This document shows, piece after piece, positions 8,861 through 19,055 of a stretch of DNA of 64,000 nucleotides. The notes under the pieces are model-generated. The model was not told the origin of the DNA and did no database searches. It saw only the letters and a program-made list of their open reading frames with translations. The stretch covers positions 1,821,501 through 1,885,500 of the forward strand of contig NZ_CP027805.1 of NCBI RefSeq assembly GCF_003072625.1. The letters are read 5' to 3'. The translations under genes and the position numbers were made by a program. Within the stretch, counting starts at the first letter, position 1. Each line of letters begins with the position of its first letter. The stretch is from Limosilactobacillus reuteri. Its GTDB lineage: Bacteria; Bacillota; Bacilli; Lactobacillales; Lactobacillaceae.

Positions 8861-8902
8861 AAAAGTAATTTATAGCATTCTTGCTGTAAATTACTTTTTT
8901 AT
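8861..8902 (+). terminator. Intrinsic terminator after zwf
   Basis: A long stem (AAGTAATTTATAGCA with TGCTGTAAATTACTT) closes a four-base loop and runs into T residues. Confidence 0.85.
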
Positions 8903-8924
8903 AATAAAAATTGATGTTTAGCGT

Positions 8925-8952
8925 TTGCACTATTTTTAATTTTTGTTATAAT
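8925..8952 (+). promoter_or_regulatory. gnd promoter
   Basis: TTGCAC at 8925-8930 and TATAAT at 8947-8952 are separated by 16 bp, a good sigma-A promoter between the zwf terminator and gnd. Confidence 0.7.
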
Positions 8953-8998
8953 CGAGGTTGTGAATTATATTACATAAGTATTGAGGAGAGTGACTTTA

Positions 8999-10435
8999 AT
9001 GTCTGATCAAAAAGCACAAATTGGTGTTGTTGGTTTAGCTGTTATGGGTAAGAACCTTGCACTAAACATCGAAAGTCGTGGCTTCACGGTTGGTGTATAC
9101 AACCGTCACCGTAACCGTACTGACGATATGATGCGTGACCACAGCGATAAGAAGTTAGTACCTGGCTACACTGTTAAGGAATTCGTAGACTCACTAGAAA
9201 AGCCTCGTCGGATTCTTATGATGGTTAAGGCCGGTAAGCCAACTGATGCTCTTATCGACGAATTATTACCATTACTTGACAAGGGTGATGTTTTAATCGA
9301 TGGTGGTAACACTAACTTCCACGATACTATGGCTCGTAACGCTAAGTTAGACAAGTCTGGTATCAACTTCATCGGAATGGGTGTTTCCGGTGGTGAATTA
9401 GGTGCCCTCCATGGTCCTTCACTTATGCCAGGTGGTCAAAAAGAAGCTTATGACTTAGTTGCTCCAATCCTTACTAAGATTGCTGCTAAGGCTGAAGAAG
9501 ATGGCAAGCCATGTGTTGCTTACATTGGACCAAACGGTGCTGGTCACTATGTTAAGATGGTTCACAACGGTATCGAATACGGTGATGAAGAATTAATCGA
9601 CGAAAGTTACAACATCATGCGTAATGTATTAAAGATGCCTGTTGATGACATTGCTAAGACTTTTGCTGAATGGAACAAGGGTGAATTAAGCAGTTACCTT
9701 GTTGACATTACCGCTGATATCCTTACTCGTAAGGATGACCTTGGTGACGACAAGAACAAGCCTATTGTTGACGTGATCCTTGACCGTGGTGCTAACAAGG
9801 GTACTGGTAAGTGGAGTTCAATGACTGCCCTTGATGGTGGTGCTCCTCAATCAGTTATTACAGAAGCTGTTTACGCTCGTTACATTTCAATGATGAAGGA
9901 CGAACGTGTACAAGCAAGCAAGGAATTGCCTGTTGAAACTGAAGCTATTTCAATCGATGACAAGAAGGAAATGATTGAAAAAGTACGTCAAGCTCTTTAC
10001 TTCGGTAAGCTTATGAGTTACGCACAAGGTTTCGAACAAATGCGGATCGACTCCGAACGTTACGACTGGAACCTTAAGTATGGTGAATTAGCTCAAATCT
10101 GGCGTGCAGGATGCATTATTCGTGCACAATTCTTACAAAACATTACTGATGCCTTCACTAAGAACCCAGACTTGAAGAACTTGCTTCTTGATGATTACTT
10201 CAAGGATATTGCTAAGAAGTACCAAAAGGCAACTCGTGACGTTGTTGCTCTTGCTGTTAAGGCTGGTATTCCTGTTCCTTCACTTAGCGCTGCTATTAAT
10301 TACTACGACTCATACCGTTCAGAAGTGCTTCCTGCTAACTTGCTTCAAGCTCAACGTGACTACTTCGGTGCTCACACTTACGAACGTACTGACCGTCCTG
10401 GTAACTTCCACTACAGCTGGTACGAAGAACAATAA
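8999..10435 (+). CDS. gnd: 6-Phosphogluconate dehydrogenase, decarboxylating
   Basis: The 478-residue enzyme converts 6-phosphogluconate to ribulose-5-phosphate, CO2 and NADPH. The dinucleotide-binding motif [12 protein letters not shown] is at residues 11-22, the NADP-selective YNRHRNRT segment at about 35, and the substrate region [14 protein letters not shown] near residue 190. ATG 8999 lies after GAGGAGAG; an in-frame start 18 bp upstream has no ribosome-binding site. Together with zwf it forms the oxidative branch feeding phosphoketolase. Codon usage marks it as highly expressed. Confidence 0.97.
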   Translation: MSDQKAQIGVVGLAVMGKNLALNIESRGFTVGVYNRHRNRTDDMMRDHSDKKLVPGYTVKEFVDSLEKPRRILMMVKAGKPTDALIDELLPLLDKGDVLIDGGNTNFHDTMARNAKLDKSGINFIGMGVSGGELGALHGPSLMPGGQKEAYDLVAPILTKIAAKAEEDGKPCVAYIGPNGAGHYVKMVHNGIEYGDEELIDESYNIMRNVLKMPVDDIAKTFAEWNKGELSSYLVDITADILTRKDDLGDDKNKPIVDVILDRGANKGTGKWSSMTALDGGAPQSVITEAVYARYISMMKDERVQASKELPVETEAISIDDKKEMIEKVRQALYFGKLMSYAQGFEQMRIDSERYDWNLKYGELAQIWRAGCIIRAQFLQNITDAFTKNPDLKNLLLDDYFKDIAKKYQKATRDVVALAVKAGIPVPSLSAAINYYDSYRSEVLPANLLQAQRDYFGAHTYERTDRPGNFHYSWYEEQ

Positions 10436-10453
10436 TCAAATAAATTTTGATTT

Positions 10454-10486
10454 AACGACTGAGATCCATTCTCGGTCGTTTTTTAT
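10454..10486 (+). terminator. Intrinsic terminator after gnd
   Basis: AACGACTGAGA pairs with TCTCGGTCGTT (one G-U pair) and is followed by six T residues. Confidence 0.85.
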
Positions 10487-10559
10487 TTTAAATTTGTTAA
10501 CAAGAAAATAGAAATGTGGTTTGATTAGCATAGAGGTGATTATAATAAATAAAACATTT

Positions 10560-10811
10560 ATGAGCGGCTATTACCAAGGGGTCATCGAAACAGCCCCTGC
10601 TACCCTTTCAGCCGCTAAAACAGAACAGTTAGCAATTACTATGACAATTCTCCATTTACGCCATGCCGGAATAAGCATTACATCAATCCACGATTTTCTT
10701 GTCAGCGATCTTCATGCAAATGAACGCTTTGTAAATAAATATATTAATTTAAATGCTGATGAGTTAGAAACTATTCAAACCCAAGTTATGGCAATCGCTT
10801 TCAATCAATAA
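10560..10811 (+). CDS. Hypothetical small protein with unclear start
   Basis: Counted from ATG 10560, the product is 83 residues, soluble and helical in appearance, with a histidine-bearing centre (MTILHLRHAGIS). I do not recognise the family. The only strong ribosome-binding site, AGAGGTG at 10532-10537, is over 20 bases upstream of the ATG. The codons at ideal spacing are ATT and ATA (10539-10547), and in-frame GTG 10536 and TTG 10521 overlap or precede the site. Either a non-AUG start is used or translation is weak. It lies between the gnd terminator and the lacS promoter. Confidence 0.5.
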   Translation: MSGYYQGVIETAPATLSAAKTEQLAITMTILHLRHAGISITSIHDFLVSDLHANERFVNKYINLNADELETIQTQVMAIAFNQ

Positions 10812-10858
10812 TTATTTTGATATCACTTCCTTTTTCGTAAAACTTTACTAAAATTGCA

Positions 10859-10887
10859 TTGACTTTTTCTATGAAAACGCTTACCAT
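10859..10887 (+). promoter_or_regulatory. lacS promoter with overlapping cre site
   Basis: TTGACT (10859-10864) and TACCAT (10882-10887) are 17 bp apart. TGAAAACGCTTACC at 10872-10885 matches the cre consensus except at the last base and sits inside the promoter spacer, so CcpA binding would block RNA polymerase. Catabolite repression of the permease is therefore likely. Confidence 0.65.
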
Positions 10888-10933
10888 TATTCATGTAAGA
10901 TATTATATGTTGTTGTAGAAAAGGGGAGTTAAC

Positions 10934-12886
10934 ATGGATACAAAAATTGATACTGCAAAAAGTAAACAGCATGTTGCCCGTTCCCGTTTTGCCTATTCAA
11001 TGGGAGCCTTCGGGCATGATGTCTTTTATGCTTTACTTTCAACGTATTTCATTATGTATGTTACTGGACACTTATTCAATTCTAGTAACAAAGCATTCAA
11101 CAATCACATGGTTCTATGGGTTACATCAATTATCGCTGTGTTACGAATTGTGGAGTTGCTAGTTGACCCATTAATTGGGAACGCAATTGATCGTACTAAC
11201 ACACGTTGGGGTAAATTTAAGCCGTGGGTTGTCGGTGGTGGAATCATTTCAGCAATTATTTTAGCTATCTTATTCACACCAATGGGCGGTTTAAGTCTTT
11301 CTAATCCTTACCTATACCTATTGATCTTTGCTATTTTATATATCATTATGGATATCTTCTATTCATTTAATGATGTTGCCTTTTGGTCAATGATTCCTGC
11401 GCTATCATTCGATTCCCATAAACGTGATAAAATAGCTACTTTTGCGCGGGTTGGTTCTACTGTTGGAGGAAATATTGTTGGTTTTGTTATTATGCCAATG
11501 GTTTTATTCTTCTCGGCAAATCAAAATGGCGGTACCGGTGATGATCGTGGTTGGTTTATTTTTGCCGCAATTGCCGCTGCTGTTGCTGCTATTACTGCTG
11601 TTGGTGTCGGGCTTGGTACTCATGAAGAAAAGTCATTGCTTCGTGAAAACAAAGAACAAACTAAACTAAAAGACGTTTATAAAATTATTGTCAAAAATGA
11701 CCAATTATTCGCTATAGCTCTCTCATACCTATTCTATACAACAGGAATTACATTAGTTAACAGTATGGAGCTTTACTACTTTACTTATATTTTAGGTGAT
11801 TCAAGGGCTTTCTCTATTCTAGGTGGATTAAACACTGTTATTGGTGTTATTTCCGTTCTTACTTTCCCTCTCTTTACTGGTAAAATTAGTCGGCGTAAAT
11901 TATTTTACGGTTCAGTTTCATTACTTTTCCTCGGCTTATTAATCTTTGCATTTGCTGGTAAATCACTCATTTTAGTTTTAGTTGGTGCAGAATTATTCTT
12001 CATTCCACAACCACTAGTATTTTTAGTTGTTTTAATGACTATTACTGATTCTGTTGAATATGGTCAACTAAAATTAGGACATCGTGACGAATCACTTACA
12101 TTATCAGTTCGTCCACTGCTAGATAAGTTCGCTGGTGCTGTTTCTGGATGGATTATTGGACCAACTACTATTATTGCTGGAATGACTGCTGGTGCGACTG
12201 CAGCAACAGTTACTGCTGCAGGTGCTGCTAAGTTTAAGCTAGTAATGTTCGTAGCCCCTGCTATCTTGATCCTCATTAGTGTATTTATCTTTGCAAAAAA
12301 GGTTAAACTTGATGAAAAGATGCACGCCAAGATCGTTGCTGAACTTGAAAAGACTTGGGGAGATCACCTTGAAGATGCTGACAGCGACAACCCACAAACA
12401 GCATCTGTTTCCACCCCACAACCTGGTGTTACTGATATTACATCACCAGTTGCCGGTACACTTGTTAACTTAAAGGACGTTAACGATGAAAACTTCGCTT
12501 CTGGTAACATGGGTAAAGGATTCGCTATAAAACCATCTGATGGTAAAGTAATCGCTCCATTTAGCGGAACAGTACGAGCAACCTTCTCTACTCGTCACGC
12601 AATCGGGCTGGAATCCGATAATGGTATTATGTTACTGATCCACGTTGGTATTGATACCGTTAAGCTTCGTGGTACTGGATTCATTAGTTACTTTGATAAG
12701 GATCAACACTTTGATAAAGGTGACGAATTAATGGAATTCTGGGACCCGGCAATCAAAAAAGCTGGTCTTGATGATACTGTCATGGTAACCGTTACTAACA
12801 GTAAAGACTTTGATATTAAATTATTGAAGGATGCTGGTGAAAAGGTAACTACTACTGATATCGTCATGGAAGTTAGTAAAAAGTAA
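10934..12886 (+). CDS. lacS: GPH-family sugar symporter with C-terminal EIIA domain, LacS/RafP type
   Basis: The 650-residue protein has a membrane carrier of about twelve segments (residues 15-470) fused to an EIIA-glucose-like domain (about 500-650). In this glycoside-pentoside-hexuronide family the carrier takes up lactose, galactose or raffinose-type sugars with protons or in exchange. The conserved HVGIDTV holds the histidine phosphorylated by HPr and tunes transport. ATG 10934 follows AGGGGAG. An overlapping cre site predicts CcpA control. The gal operon about 6 kb downstream fits lactose/galactose use, but the exact sugar cannot be fixed from sequence. Confidence 0.88.
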   Translation: MDTKIDTAKSKQHVARSRFAYSMGAFGHDVFYALLSTYFIMYVTGHLFNSSNKAFNNHMVLWVTSIIAVLRIVELLVDPLIGNAIDRTNTRWGKFKPWVVGGGIISAIILAILFTPMGGLSLSNPYLYLLIFAILYIIMDIFYSFNDVAFWSMIPALSFDSHKRDKIATFARVGSTVGGNIVGFVIMPMVLFFSANQNGGTGDDRGWFIFAAIAAAVAAITAVGVGLGTHEEKSLLRENKEQTKLKDVYKIIVKNDQLFAIALSYLFYTTGITLVNSMELYYFTYILGDSRAFSILGGLNTVIGVISVLTFPLFTGKISRRKLFYGSVSLLFLGLLIFAFAGKSLILVLVGAELFFIPQPLVFLVVLMTITDSVEYGQLKLGHRDESLTLSVRPLLDKFAGAVSGWIIGPTTIIAGMTAGATAATVTAAGAAKFKLVMFVAPAILILISVFIFAKKVKLDEKMHAKIVAELEKTWGDHLEDADSDNPQTASVSTPQPGVTDITSPVAGTLVNLKDVNDENFASGNMGKGFAIKPSDGKVIAPFSGTVRATFSTRHAIGLESDNGIMLLIHVGIDTVKLRGTGFISYFDKDQHFDKGDELMEFWDPAIKKAGLDDTVMVTVTNSKDFDIKLLKDAGEKVTTTDIVMEVSKK

Positions 12887-12904
12887 TTAAATATCTTCTC
12901 TGTT

Positions 12905-12945
12905 AAAAAAGGAACTGCTCTGATTCGAGCGGTTCCTTTTATTCT
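12905..12945 (+). terminator. Intrinsic terminator after lacS
   Basis: AAAGGAACTGCTC pairs with GAGCGGTTCCTTT around a short loop, with a T-rich tail. Confidence 0.85.
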
Positions 12946-12967
12946 AAACTAGGTTAAAGTTACGACA

Positions 12968-13036
12968 TTAGCAAACGAACACTAAATCGTAAAATAATTC
13001 TACCAAGGAAACTCGCTTAGTAATTTCATCTGCCAC
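12968..13036 (-). pseudogene. N-terminal remnant of a low-temperature-requirement A (LtrA)-like gene
   Basis: Read on the reverse strand from GTG 13036, which follows an AAAGGTG ribosome-binding site, 22 codons spell ADEITKRVSLVELFYDLVFV and then stop. KRVSxxELFYDLVFV is the hallmark opening of LtrA membrane proteins, which are normally near 380 residues. Only this opening survives; the lacS terminator begins immediately beyond. I read it as the stub of a deleted gene. The short length limits certainty. Confidence 0.5.
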
Positions 13037-13115
13037 GATAACACACCTTTCATTTTTATAAAAAAAGAGTTAATGGCATTATCTACCACTAACCCTCATC
13101 GATAATATTTAATGA

Positions 13116-13580
13116 CTATTTAACCTGATCTACATCAGTCCGAACAACCAGCACATCAACAGGCGCATTCCGCTTTACGTATGACGTAACTGAACCCATT
13201 ACGGCTCGTTGCATCCGTGATAATCCACTAGCACCAATAATAATCATGTCGTTGTGGTGGTCACGAGGGAAGTCAAACGAAATAATTGTCTTTGGATTAC
13301 CAAGACGAATGTGGATATCAAGATTATCAAAGCCATCCTTATCCTTGGCATTTTTCAACAATTCATCAAGGTATTGCTTTGATTTATCAACTAATTGATA
13401 GGCAATACTTCCATCTGACATACCAGCAAAATTATAAGCCATTGCTCGTGTATCGATTACATTTAAAATATCTATATGAGCACCATTACGCTTTGCAATT
13501 GCAATCGCACGGCGTAATGCAAATTCTGATTCCTGAGAATCATCAACTGGAACTAGGATGTTTTGATATTCTTGATCCAT
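13116..13580 (-). CDS. Universal stress protein, UspA family
   Basis: The 154-residue protein has the UspA alpha/beta fold. The opening YQNILVPVDDSQESEFAL is typical, and the C-terminal ATP-binding pattern GASGLSRMQRAVMGSV fits G-x2-G-x9-G-S, followed by VDVLVVRT. The intact nucleotide motif suggests the ATP-binding subclass. ATG 13580 follows GGAGG; the frame upstream to 13604 includes that site and is rejected. It is monocistronic. Confidence 0.92.
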   Translation of the reverse strand: MDQEYQNILVPVDDSQESEFALRRAIAIAKRNGAHIDILNVIDTRAMAYNFAGMSDGSIAYQLVDKSKQYLDELLKNAKDKDGFDNLDIHIRLGNPKTIISFDFPRDHHNDMIIIGASGLSRMQRAVMGSVTSYVKRNAPVDVLVVRTDVDQVK

Positions 13581-13793
13581 AGGTTTGAACCTCCAAACAA
13601 ACAAGTGATATATTTACTTAAATTATACCATTTTTTTGAAGAATAAAGCGAAGGAAACCAGAATAATACTGACTTCAGATAAAATTCAATTAATTCAAAA
13701 TTTCCTAAAATTTATACTATACATTAATCTTTAATTAGAGTAATCTTAACATATCCAATATACCTTTAATATTTGAAAGTGAGGCCGCATCTT

Positions 13794-14264
13794 ATGGACA
13801 AGATCGATAGGAAGATTATTAATCTTCTTCAAAAAAACGCCCGTGCTTCTTTGAAAGAACTCTCTAAAGAATGTTTTATCTCATCACCAGCAATTGCGGC
13901 GCGAATCAATAAACTTGAACGAAATGGGATTATCACTGGCTATCATACAAGTGTTAACATGGAAAAAATTAACTTTCATGTTAAAGCTTTTATTCAGGTG
14001 CAACTCGAGCCACGACAAAAGCAAGAATTTTATCCCTACATCCAACAAATTCCCAATGTAATTGAATGTAACTGTGTAACTGGTGATTATTCTGAAATTA
14101 TGGAAGTTGTTTTTCCTTCTACCACGGATCTAGATAACTTCATTAATACTATTCAACAACGGTTTGGAAAAACAAGTACACAAATCGTATTTAGTACAAG
14201 CGTGGATCACCGGGGAGTTAAGTTAGTACCAGCAAAAGATACTGTTAATTCAGAAGAAGAGTAA
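13794..14264 (+). CDS. Lrp/AsnC-family transcriptional regulator
   Basis: This 156-residue regulator has an N-terminal helix-turn-helix (DRKIINLLQKNARASLKEL, then SSPAIAARINKLERNGII) and a C-terminal RAM ligand-binding domain with the NVIECNCVTGDYSEIMEV core. Such proteins respond to amino acids. It converges on a glutamate/dicarboxylate symporter gene across a shared terminator, which makes amino-acid transport a plausible but unproved target. ATG 13794 follows GTGAGG; an in-frame start 21 bp upstream lacks a site. Confidence 0.9.
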   Translation: MDKIDRKIINLLQKNARASLKELSKECFISSPAIAARINKLERNGIITGYHTSVNMEKINFHVKAFIQVQLEPRQKQEFYPYIQQIPNVIECNCVTGDYSEIMEVVFPSTTDLDNFINTIQQRFGKTSTQIVFSTSVDHRGVKLVPAKDTVNSEEE

Positions 14265-14266
14265 AT

Positions 14267-14307
14267 AAAAAACGAAGATGAGAACACTTTCCCATCTTCG
14301 TTTTTTA
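14267..14307. terminator. Bidirectional intrinsic terminator
   Basis: AAAAAACGAAGATG and CATCTTCGTTTTTT flank a short loop, serving the Lrp gene and the converging symporter gene, whose stop codon overlaps the repeat. Confidence 0.9.
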
Positions 14308-15618
14308 TTCAGCTTCAGCGTCCGTTTCTGTTGGCGTCTTCTCTTTTCCGTAATTATCTAAATATGCATTATATTTTTCACGGTCAAGCGCACCTTCGGA
14401 TTCACCGATAACAAGTGTGGCAATTGAATTACCAACCACGTTTACGGCAGTTCGTCCCATATCAACGAAACGATCAATTCCAGCAATAAATGTCAAACCA
14501 GCCATTGGCACACCAATTGTAGAAACACTGGCAAGCAATACAACAAAGGAGGCACCTGGAACCCCAGCCATCCCCTTACTAGTAATCATCAAAACTACTA
14601 ACAACGTGATCTGATGAGAAATACTAAGGTGAAGACCATATGCTTGTGCTAAGAAGATCGCTGCTAATGATTGGTAGATCGCAGATCCATCAAGATTAAA
14701 AGTATAACCGGTTGGGATAACAAAAGCTGTAATTCCCTTGCTTACCCCCATCTCGTGTGTCTTTTTCATCAAGCGAGGTAACGTAACTTCTGAACTAGCT
14801 GTAGTAAATGCCAAGACAATCTCATCAAGGATAGCGCGCATCGTCTTCCAATAACGCAAATGGAAAATATGGGCAGTAATACCGAGGACAACAATAATAA
14901 AGATTAGCATTGTCACATACGCAATCAAAATAAATAATCCTAATGGCAGCAAAGCGCTAATACCCATTTCAGCGATTGTCATTCCAATTAAACCAAAGAC
15001 CCCAATTGGTGCAAACTTCATGACCCAATTAGTAACTTTAAACATAACTTCTGAAACTGCATTTAATACGTCAATTAAAATTTTAGCCTTTTCACCCACA
15101 GCTGCAATTCCTAATCCAAAGAGAACCGAGAACAGGATAACAGGCATCATGTCACCATCAGACATGGATTTAAAAATATTCGTTGGAATAATCGACAAAA
15201 TTAATGGCCAAAATCCGCTATTATGTTCTGCAGATTTTGCGGTGGACATATATTGCGAAATATCAGTTGCATGAAGTTTATGAATATCAATAAACGACCC
15301 TGGATGAGTAATGTTAGCCATTACGATCCCTAAAATCAACGCAATCGTGGTTAAAACTTCAAAATAAATTAATGTTTTTCCACCAATCCGTCCTAACTTT
15401 CTAATATCACCAATATTAGCAATTCCGACAGTCAAGCAAGAAACAACAATTGGCATTACGATCATTTGAATCAGCCGGATAAATATTGTTCCTAAGCTCT
15501 GCATAACAGTGATGGCACCCTTATTTTGATAGAAAATTAATCCACAAATAATACCAAGGGCTAGCCCAATCATAATTTGCCAGCCCATACTAAGGCGTCC
15601 GAAACGATATCGCTTCAC
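14305..15618 (-). CDS. Dicarboxylate/amino acid:cation symporter (DAACS family)
   Basis: The 437-residue protein is a GltP/GltT-type transporter that moves glutamate, aspartate or C4-dicarboxylates with protons or sodium. It shows the hairpin-1 serine motif TTASSEVTLPRLM, the NLDGSAIY motif of helix 7, the hairpin-2 motif GVPGASFVVL, and helix 8 with DRFVDMGRTAVNVVGN. All substrate and cation residues I can check appear intact. The start is GTG 15618 with GGGAG about 13 bases upstream, a rather long spacing. It is monocistronic. Confidence 0.92.
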   Translation of the reverse strand: MKRYRFGRLSMGWQIMIGLALGIICGLIFYQNKGAITVMQSLGTIFIRLIQMIVMPIVVSCLTVGIANIGDIRKLGRIGGKTLIYFEVLTTIALILGIVMANITHPGSFIDIHKLHATDISQYMSTAKSAEHNSGFWPLILSIIPTNIFKSMSDGDMMPVILFSVLFGLGIAAVGEKAKILIDVLNAVSEVMFKVTNWVMKFAPIGVFGLIGMTIAEMGISALLPLGLFILIAYVTMLIFIIVVLGITAHIFHLRYWKTMRAILDEIVLAFTTASSEVTLPRLMKKTHEMGVSKGITAFVIPTGYTFNLDGSAIYQSLAAIFLAQAYGLHLSISHQITLLVVLMITSKGMAGVPGASFVVLLASVSTIGVPMAGLTFIAGIDRFVDMGRTAVNVVGNSIATLVIGESEGALDREKYNAYLDNYGKEKTPTETDAEAE

Positions 15619-15867
15619 TTTATATCAATCTCCCTTATGTAGTCTTATTATACTTTAGCACATTTTCAGTAAGATTTTAGCAAATTTTAAGATTTTATTT
15701 AATTAAATCCGAACACTTTTTGCGCTCTCCATGTATTTTATTCACTTCAATATAATAATTCTAATTTATAATTCGTAATTTTCACTAAAGAAAAATAAGA
15801 CTGCTATTAAGTATTTCTCTAATATGATAGAGTGTTTAGAGAATATTTAATTGAACAGGAGTAATTT

Positions 15868-16479
15868 ATGAACGCTTGGATAACGGTATTTATTAATCAG
15901 TTTGGTTATTTCGCGATTGCCTTATTAATTGCCCTTGAAAATGTCTTTCCACCGCTACCATCTGAAATTATCCTTACAATGAGCGGATTCATGACGACCA
16001 CCACCTCTTTATCAATTATTGGGGTAATTATCGCCGCGACAATTGGCTCACTTATTGGGGCGCTTATTCTATATGTTCTCGGCCGCCAGTTAACTGTTAA
16101 CCGCCTCGAACGTCTTCTCGGACATCGCTTATTTAAGCTTTTAGGCTTTCACCAAGATGATGCTAAAAAAACAGTCGATTGGTTTAATAAACATGGGGCA
16201 GGCGGTATTCTTTATGGCCGATGCATTCCCGTTATTCGCAGTTTAATCTCTATTCCTGCTGGGATCGCTCAAACTTCATTAGGAAGATTCTGCCTTCTCA
16301 CTACTATCGGAAGCGCAATCTGGAATACACTACTTGTCGTTCTCGGCGCTTGGGTCGGCCAATCATGGAATAAGATTGTCATTATCTTCAACGATTACAC
16401 GACTGTTGCTATTATCATCATGGCGGTCGTTTGCTTATACTTTGCTTATCGGTGGTATCAAAAAAGAATTAAAAAATAA
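15868..16479 (+). CDS. DedA-family membrane protein
   Basis: The 203-residue protein belongs to the DedA/SNARE-associated (VTT) family. The early ENVFPPLPSEIIL motif carries the acidic residue and prolines of the re-entrant loop; GRCIPVIRSLISIPAGIA is the second conserved loop with its essential arginines. DedA proteins are linked to phospholipid or undecaprenyl-phosphate flipping and membrane homeostasis. ATG 15868 follows AGGAG. It shares a terminator with galR. Confidence 0.92.
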   Translation: MNAWITVFINQFGYFAIALLIALENVFPPLPSEIILTMSGFMTTTTSLSIIGVIIAATIGSLIGALILYVLGRQLTVNRLERLLGHRLFKLLGFHQDDAKKTVDWFNKHGAGGILYGRCIPVIRSLISIPAGIAQTSLGRFCLLTTIGSAIWNTLLVVLGAWVGQSWNKIVIIFNDYTTVAIIIMAVVCLYFAYRWYQKRIKK

Positions 16480-16542
16480 AATGATTCAGTTTCTATTAGT
16501 AAAAGCACTAGTGCCATTACTATCAAAACTGAATCATTTTTT
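16478..16542. terminator. Bidirectional terminator between dedA-like gene and galR
   Basis: AAATGATTCAGTTT and AAACTGAATCATTT enclose a long loop with a small inner repeat (CACTAGTG). A- and T-runs on both sides permit termination in either direction. Confidence 0.75.
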
Positions 16543-16547
16543 ATATG

Positions 16548-17546
<999 letters not shown>

Positions 17547-17577
17547 TCAGCGCCCCTTTCTTCATTTTAGGTTAAAA

Positions 17578-19029
17578 CTATTTTAAAGCATCAACGAATC
17601 GTTGCCAACCTTCATTTCCAGCTGCATCATCCTTAAAGACTCCCGCATTTTCTAGAACATTCGCAAAGACATTAGCAAGTTCCTGTTCCATAACCTCATC
17701 GACATTATCCGCGGTGAGATTAATCCTTGACTGAACTTCTTTTGCCCATGAAAGATGACTATCTGCAATCTTATTTTCAGCGCCAAGCCAAAACTTCTTG
17801 ACTTCATTTAATTCATCTTTGAGCCGCGCTGGTAAGATTGCTCGACCCATCACTTCAATTAAACCAATATTTTCCTTTTTAATGTGCCATAGTTTTTTAT
17901 GTGGGTGGAAGATTCCAAGTGGATATTCATCATTAGTATTATTATCCCGCAAAACTAAATCGAGAACAAACTTATCGCCCTCCCGATGCATGATAGGGGT
18001 AACAGTATGGTGCCGCGTCTGTACATCAAAAGCTTTAATGTTAAGACTTTCATCACTATATTGATCCCATACCTTAATAATATGTGTACCCAGATCAATT
18101 AGTTGCTCAGTATCTGTGCTAGTTAAACGAATATCGCTCATTGGCCAGTTAACAATTCCCGCATCAACAGCTGGATATTCAGCAAAGTGTAATTCTTTCT
18201 TAATGGAGGCTTTCATCATTGGGAAAATATGCTTCCCACCTTGATAGTGCTCATGAGCAAGCATTGAACCACCAACAATTGGTAAATCAGCATTACTTCC
18301 AACAAAATAGTCTGGGAATTGCTTTTCGATTTCAACCAAGTTAATTAAAGTTTGCCGATTAATCTTCATTGGTTCGTGCTTACTATCGAGGAAGATACAG
18401 TGTTCGTGAAAGTAAGCATATGGTGAATACTGGAATCCCCATCGTTGCCCACCTACTGTTATCCGAATAATACGGTGGTTGCTTCGTGCTGCTTGTCCAA
18501 GGCGTCCCTTGTAACCTTCATTCTCCATGCAAAGGGCACATTGTGGGTACTTCTTAGCGATATCATGAGCAGCCACTGCAATTGCCTTGGGATCCTTTTC
18601 CGGCTTTGAAAGATTGATGGTAATTTCAAGATTGCCGTACTTAGTTGGTTTATCAAAGACAACATTCTTCTTGATAGCAGCTACTTTAACATAGTCGTTG
18701 CTGGTACATAGGTTATAGAACCAATCAGTCGCGGTTGATGGAGATTGTTGGTACTTTTCCCAGAACTTATGATTGACTACTGATGGCGTTGGGGTCATCA
18801 AATCATAAAGCTGATCGTTTAAAATTTCCTTAGCGGTTTGACCATCATCAATTTTGCAGCGTTTAACAGCTAGATCAACGAGTTGACTAACAACCGGTTC
18901 ATCATCTTTAGCTTCAACATCTTCATCACCAACAAAGCCCCGAACCTTGTTTAAGACATAGATCCGGTCGAGTGGTTCATAAGTTCCACTAGCAATCACT
19001 TGGTCAGCAAACTTTTCCATTAACTTCAT
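17578..19029 (-). CDS. galT: Galactose-1-phosphate uridylyltransferase, firmicute type 2
   Basis: This 483-residue enzyme exchanges UMP between UDP-glucose and galactose-1-phosphate in the Leloir pathway. It belongs to the longer firmicute class, with NHRIIRITVGGQRWGFQYSP, YFHEHCIFLDSKHEPM and the histidine-rich GGSMLAHEHYQGGKH segment near residue 260. ATG 19029 follows GGGGGA. It lies 26 bp after galK and 37 bp before galR, forming one operon. Confidence 0.95.
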   Translation of the reverse strand: MKLMEKFADQVIASGTYEPLDRIYVLNKVRGFVGDEDVEAKDDEPVVSQLVDLAVKRCKIDDGQTAKEILNDQLYDLMTPTPSVVNHKFWEKYQQSPSTATDWFYNLCTSNDYVKVAAIKKNVVFDKPTKYGNLEITINLSKPEKDPKAIAVAAHDIAKKYPQCALCMENEGYKGRLGQAARSNHRIIRITVGGQRWGFQYSPYAYFHEHCIFLDSKHEPMKINRQTLINLVEIEKQFPDYFVGSNADLPIVGGSMLAHEHYQGGKHIFPMMKASIKKELHFAEYPAVDAGIVNWPMSDIRLTSTDTEQLIDLGTHIIKVWDQYSDESLNIKAFDVQTRHHTVTPIMHREGDKFVLDLVLRDNNTNDEYPLGIFHPHKKLWHIKKENIGLIEVMGRAILPARLKDELNEVKKFWLGAENKIADSHLSWAKEVQSRINLTADNVDEVMEQELANVFANVLENAGVFKDDAAGNEGWQRFVDALK

Positions 19030-19055
19030 TTTCTCATTCCCCCACTAAAATACTA

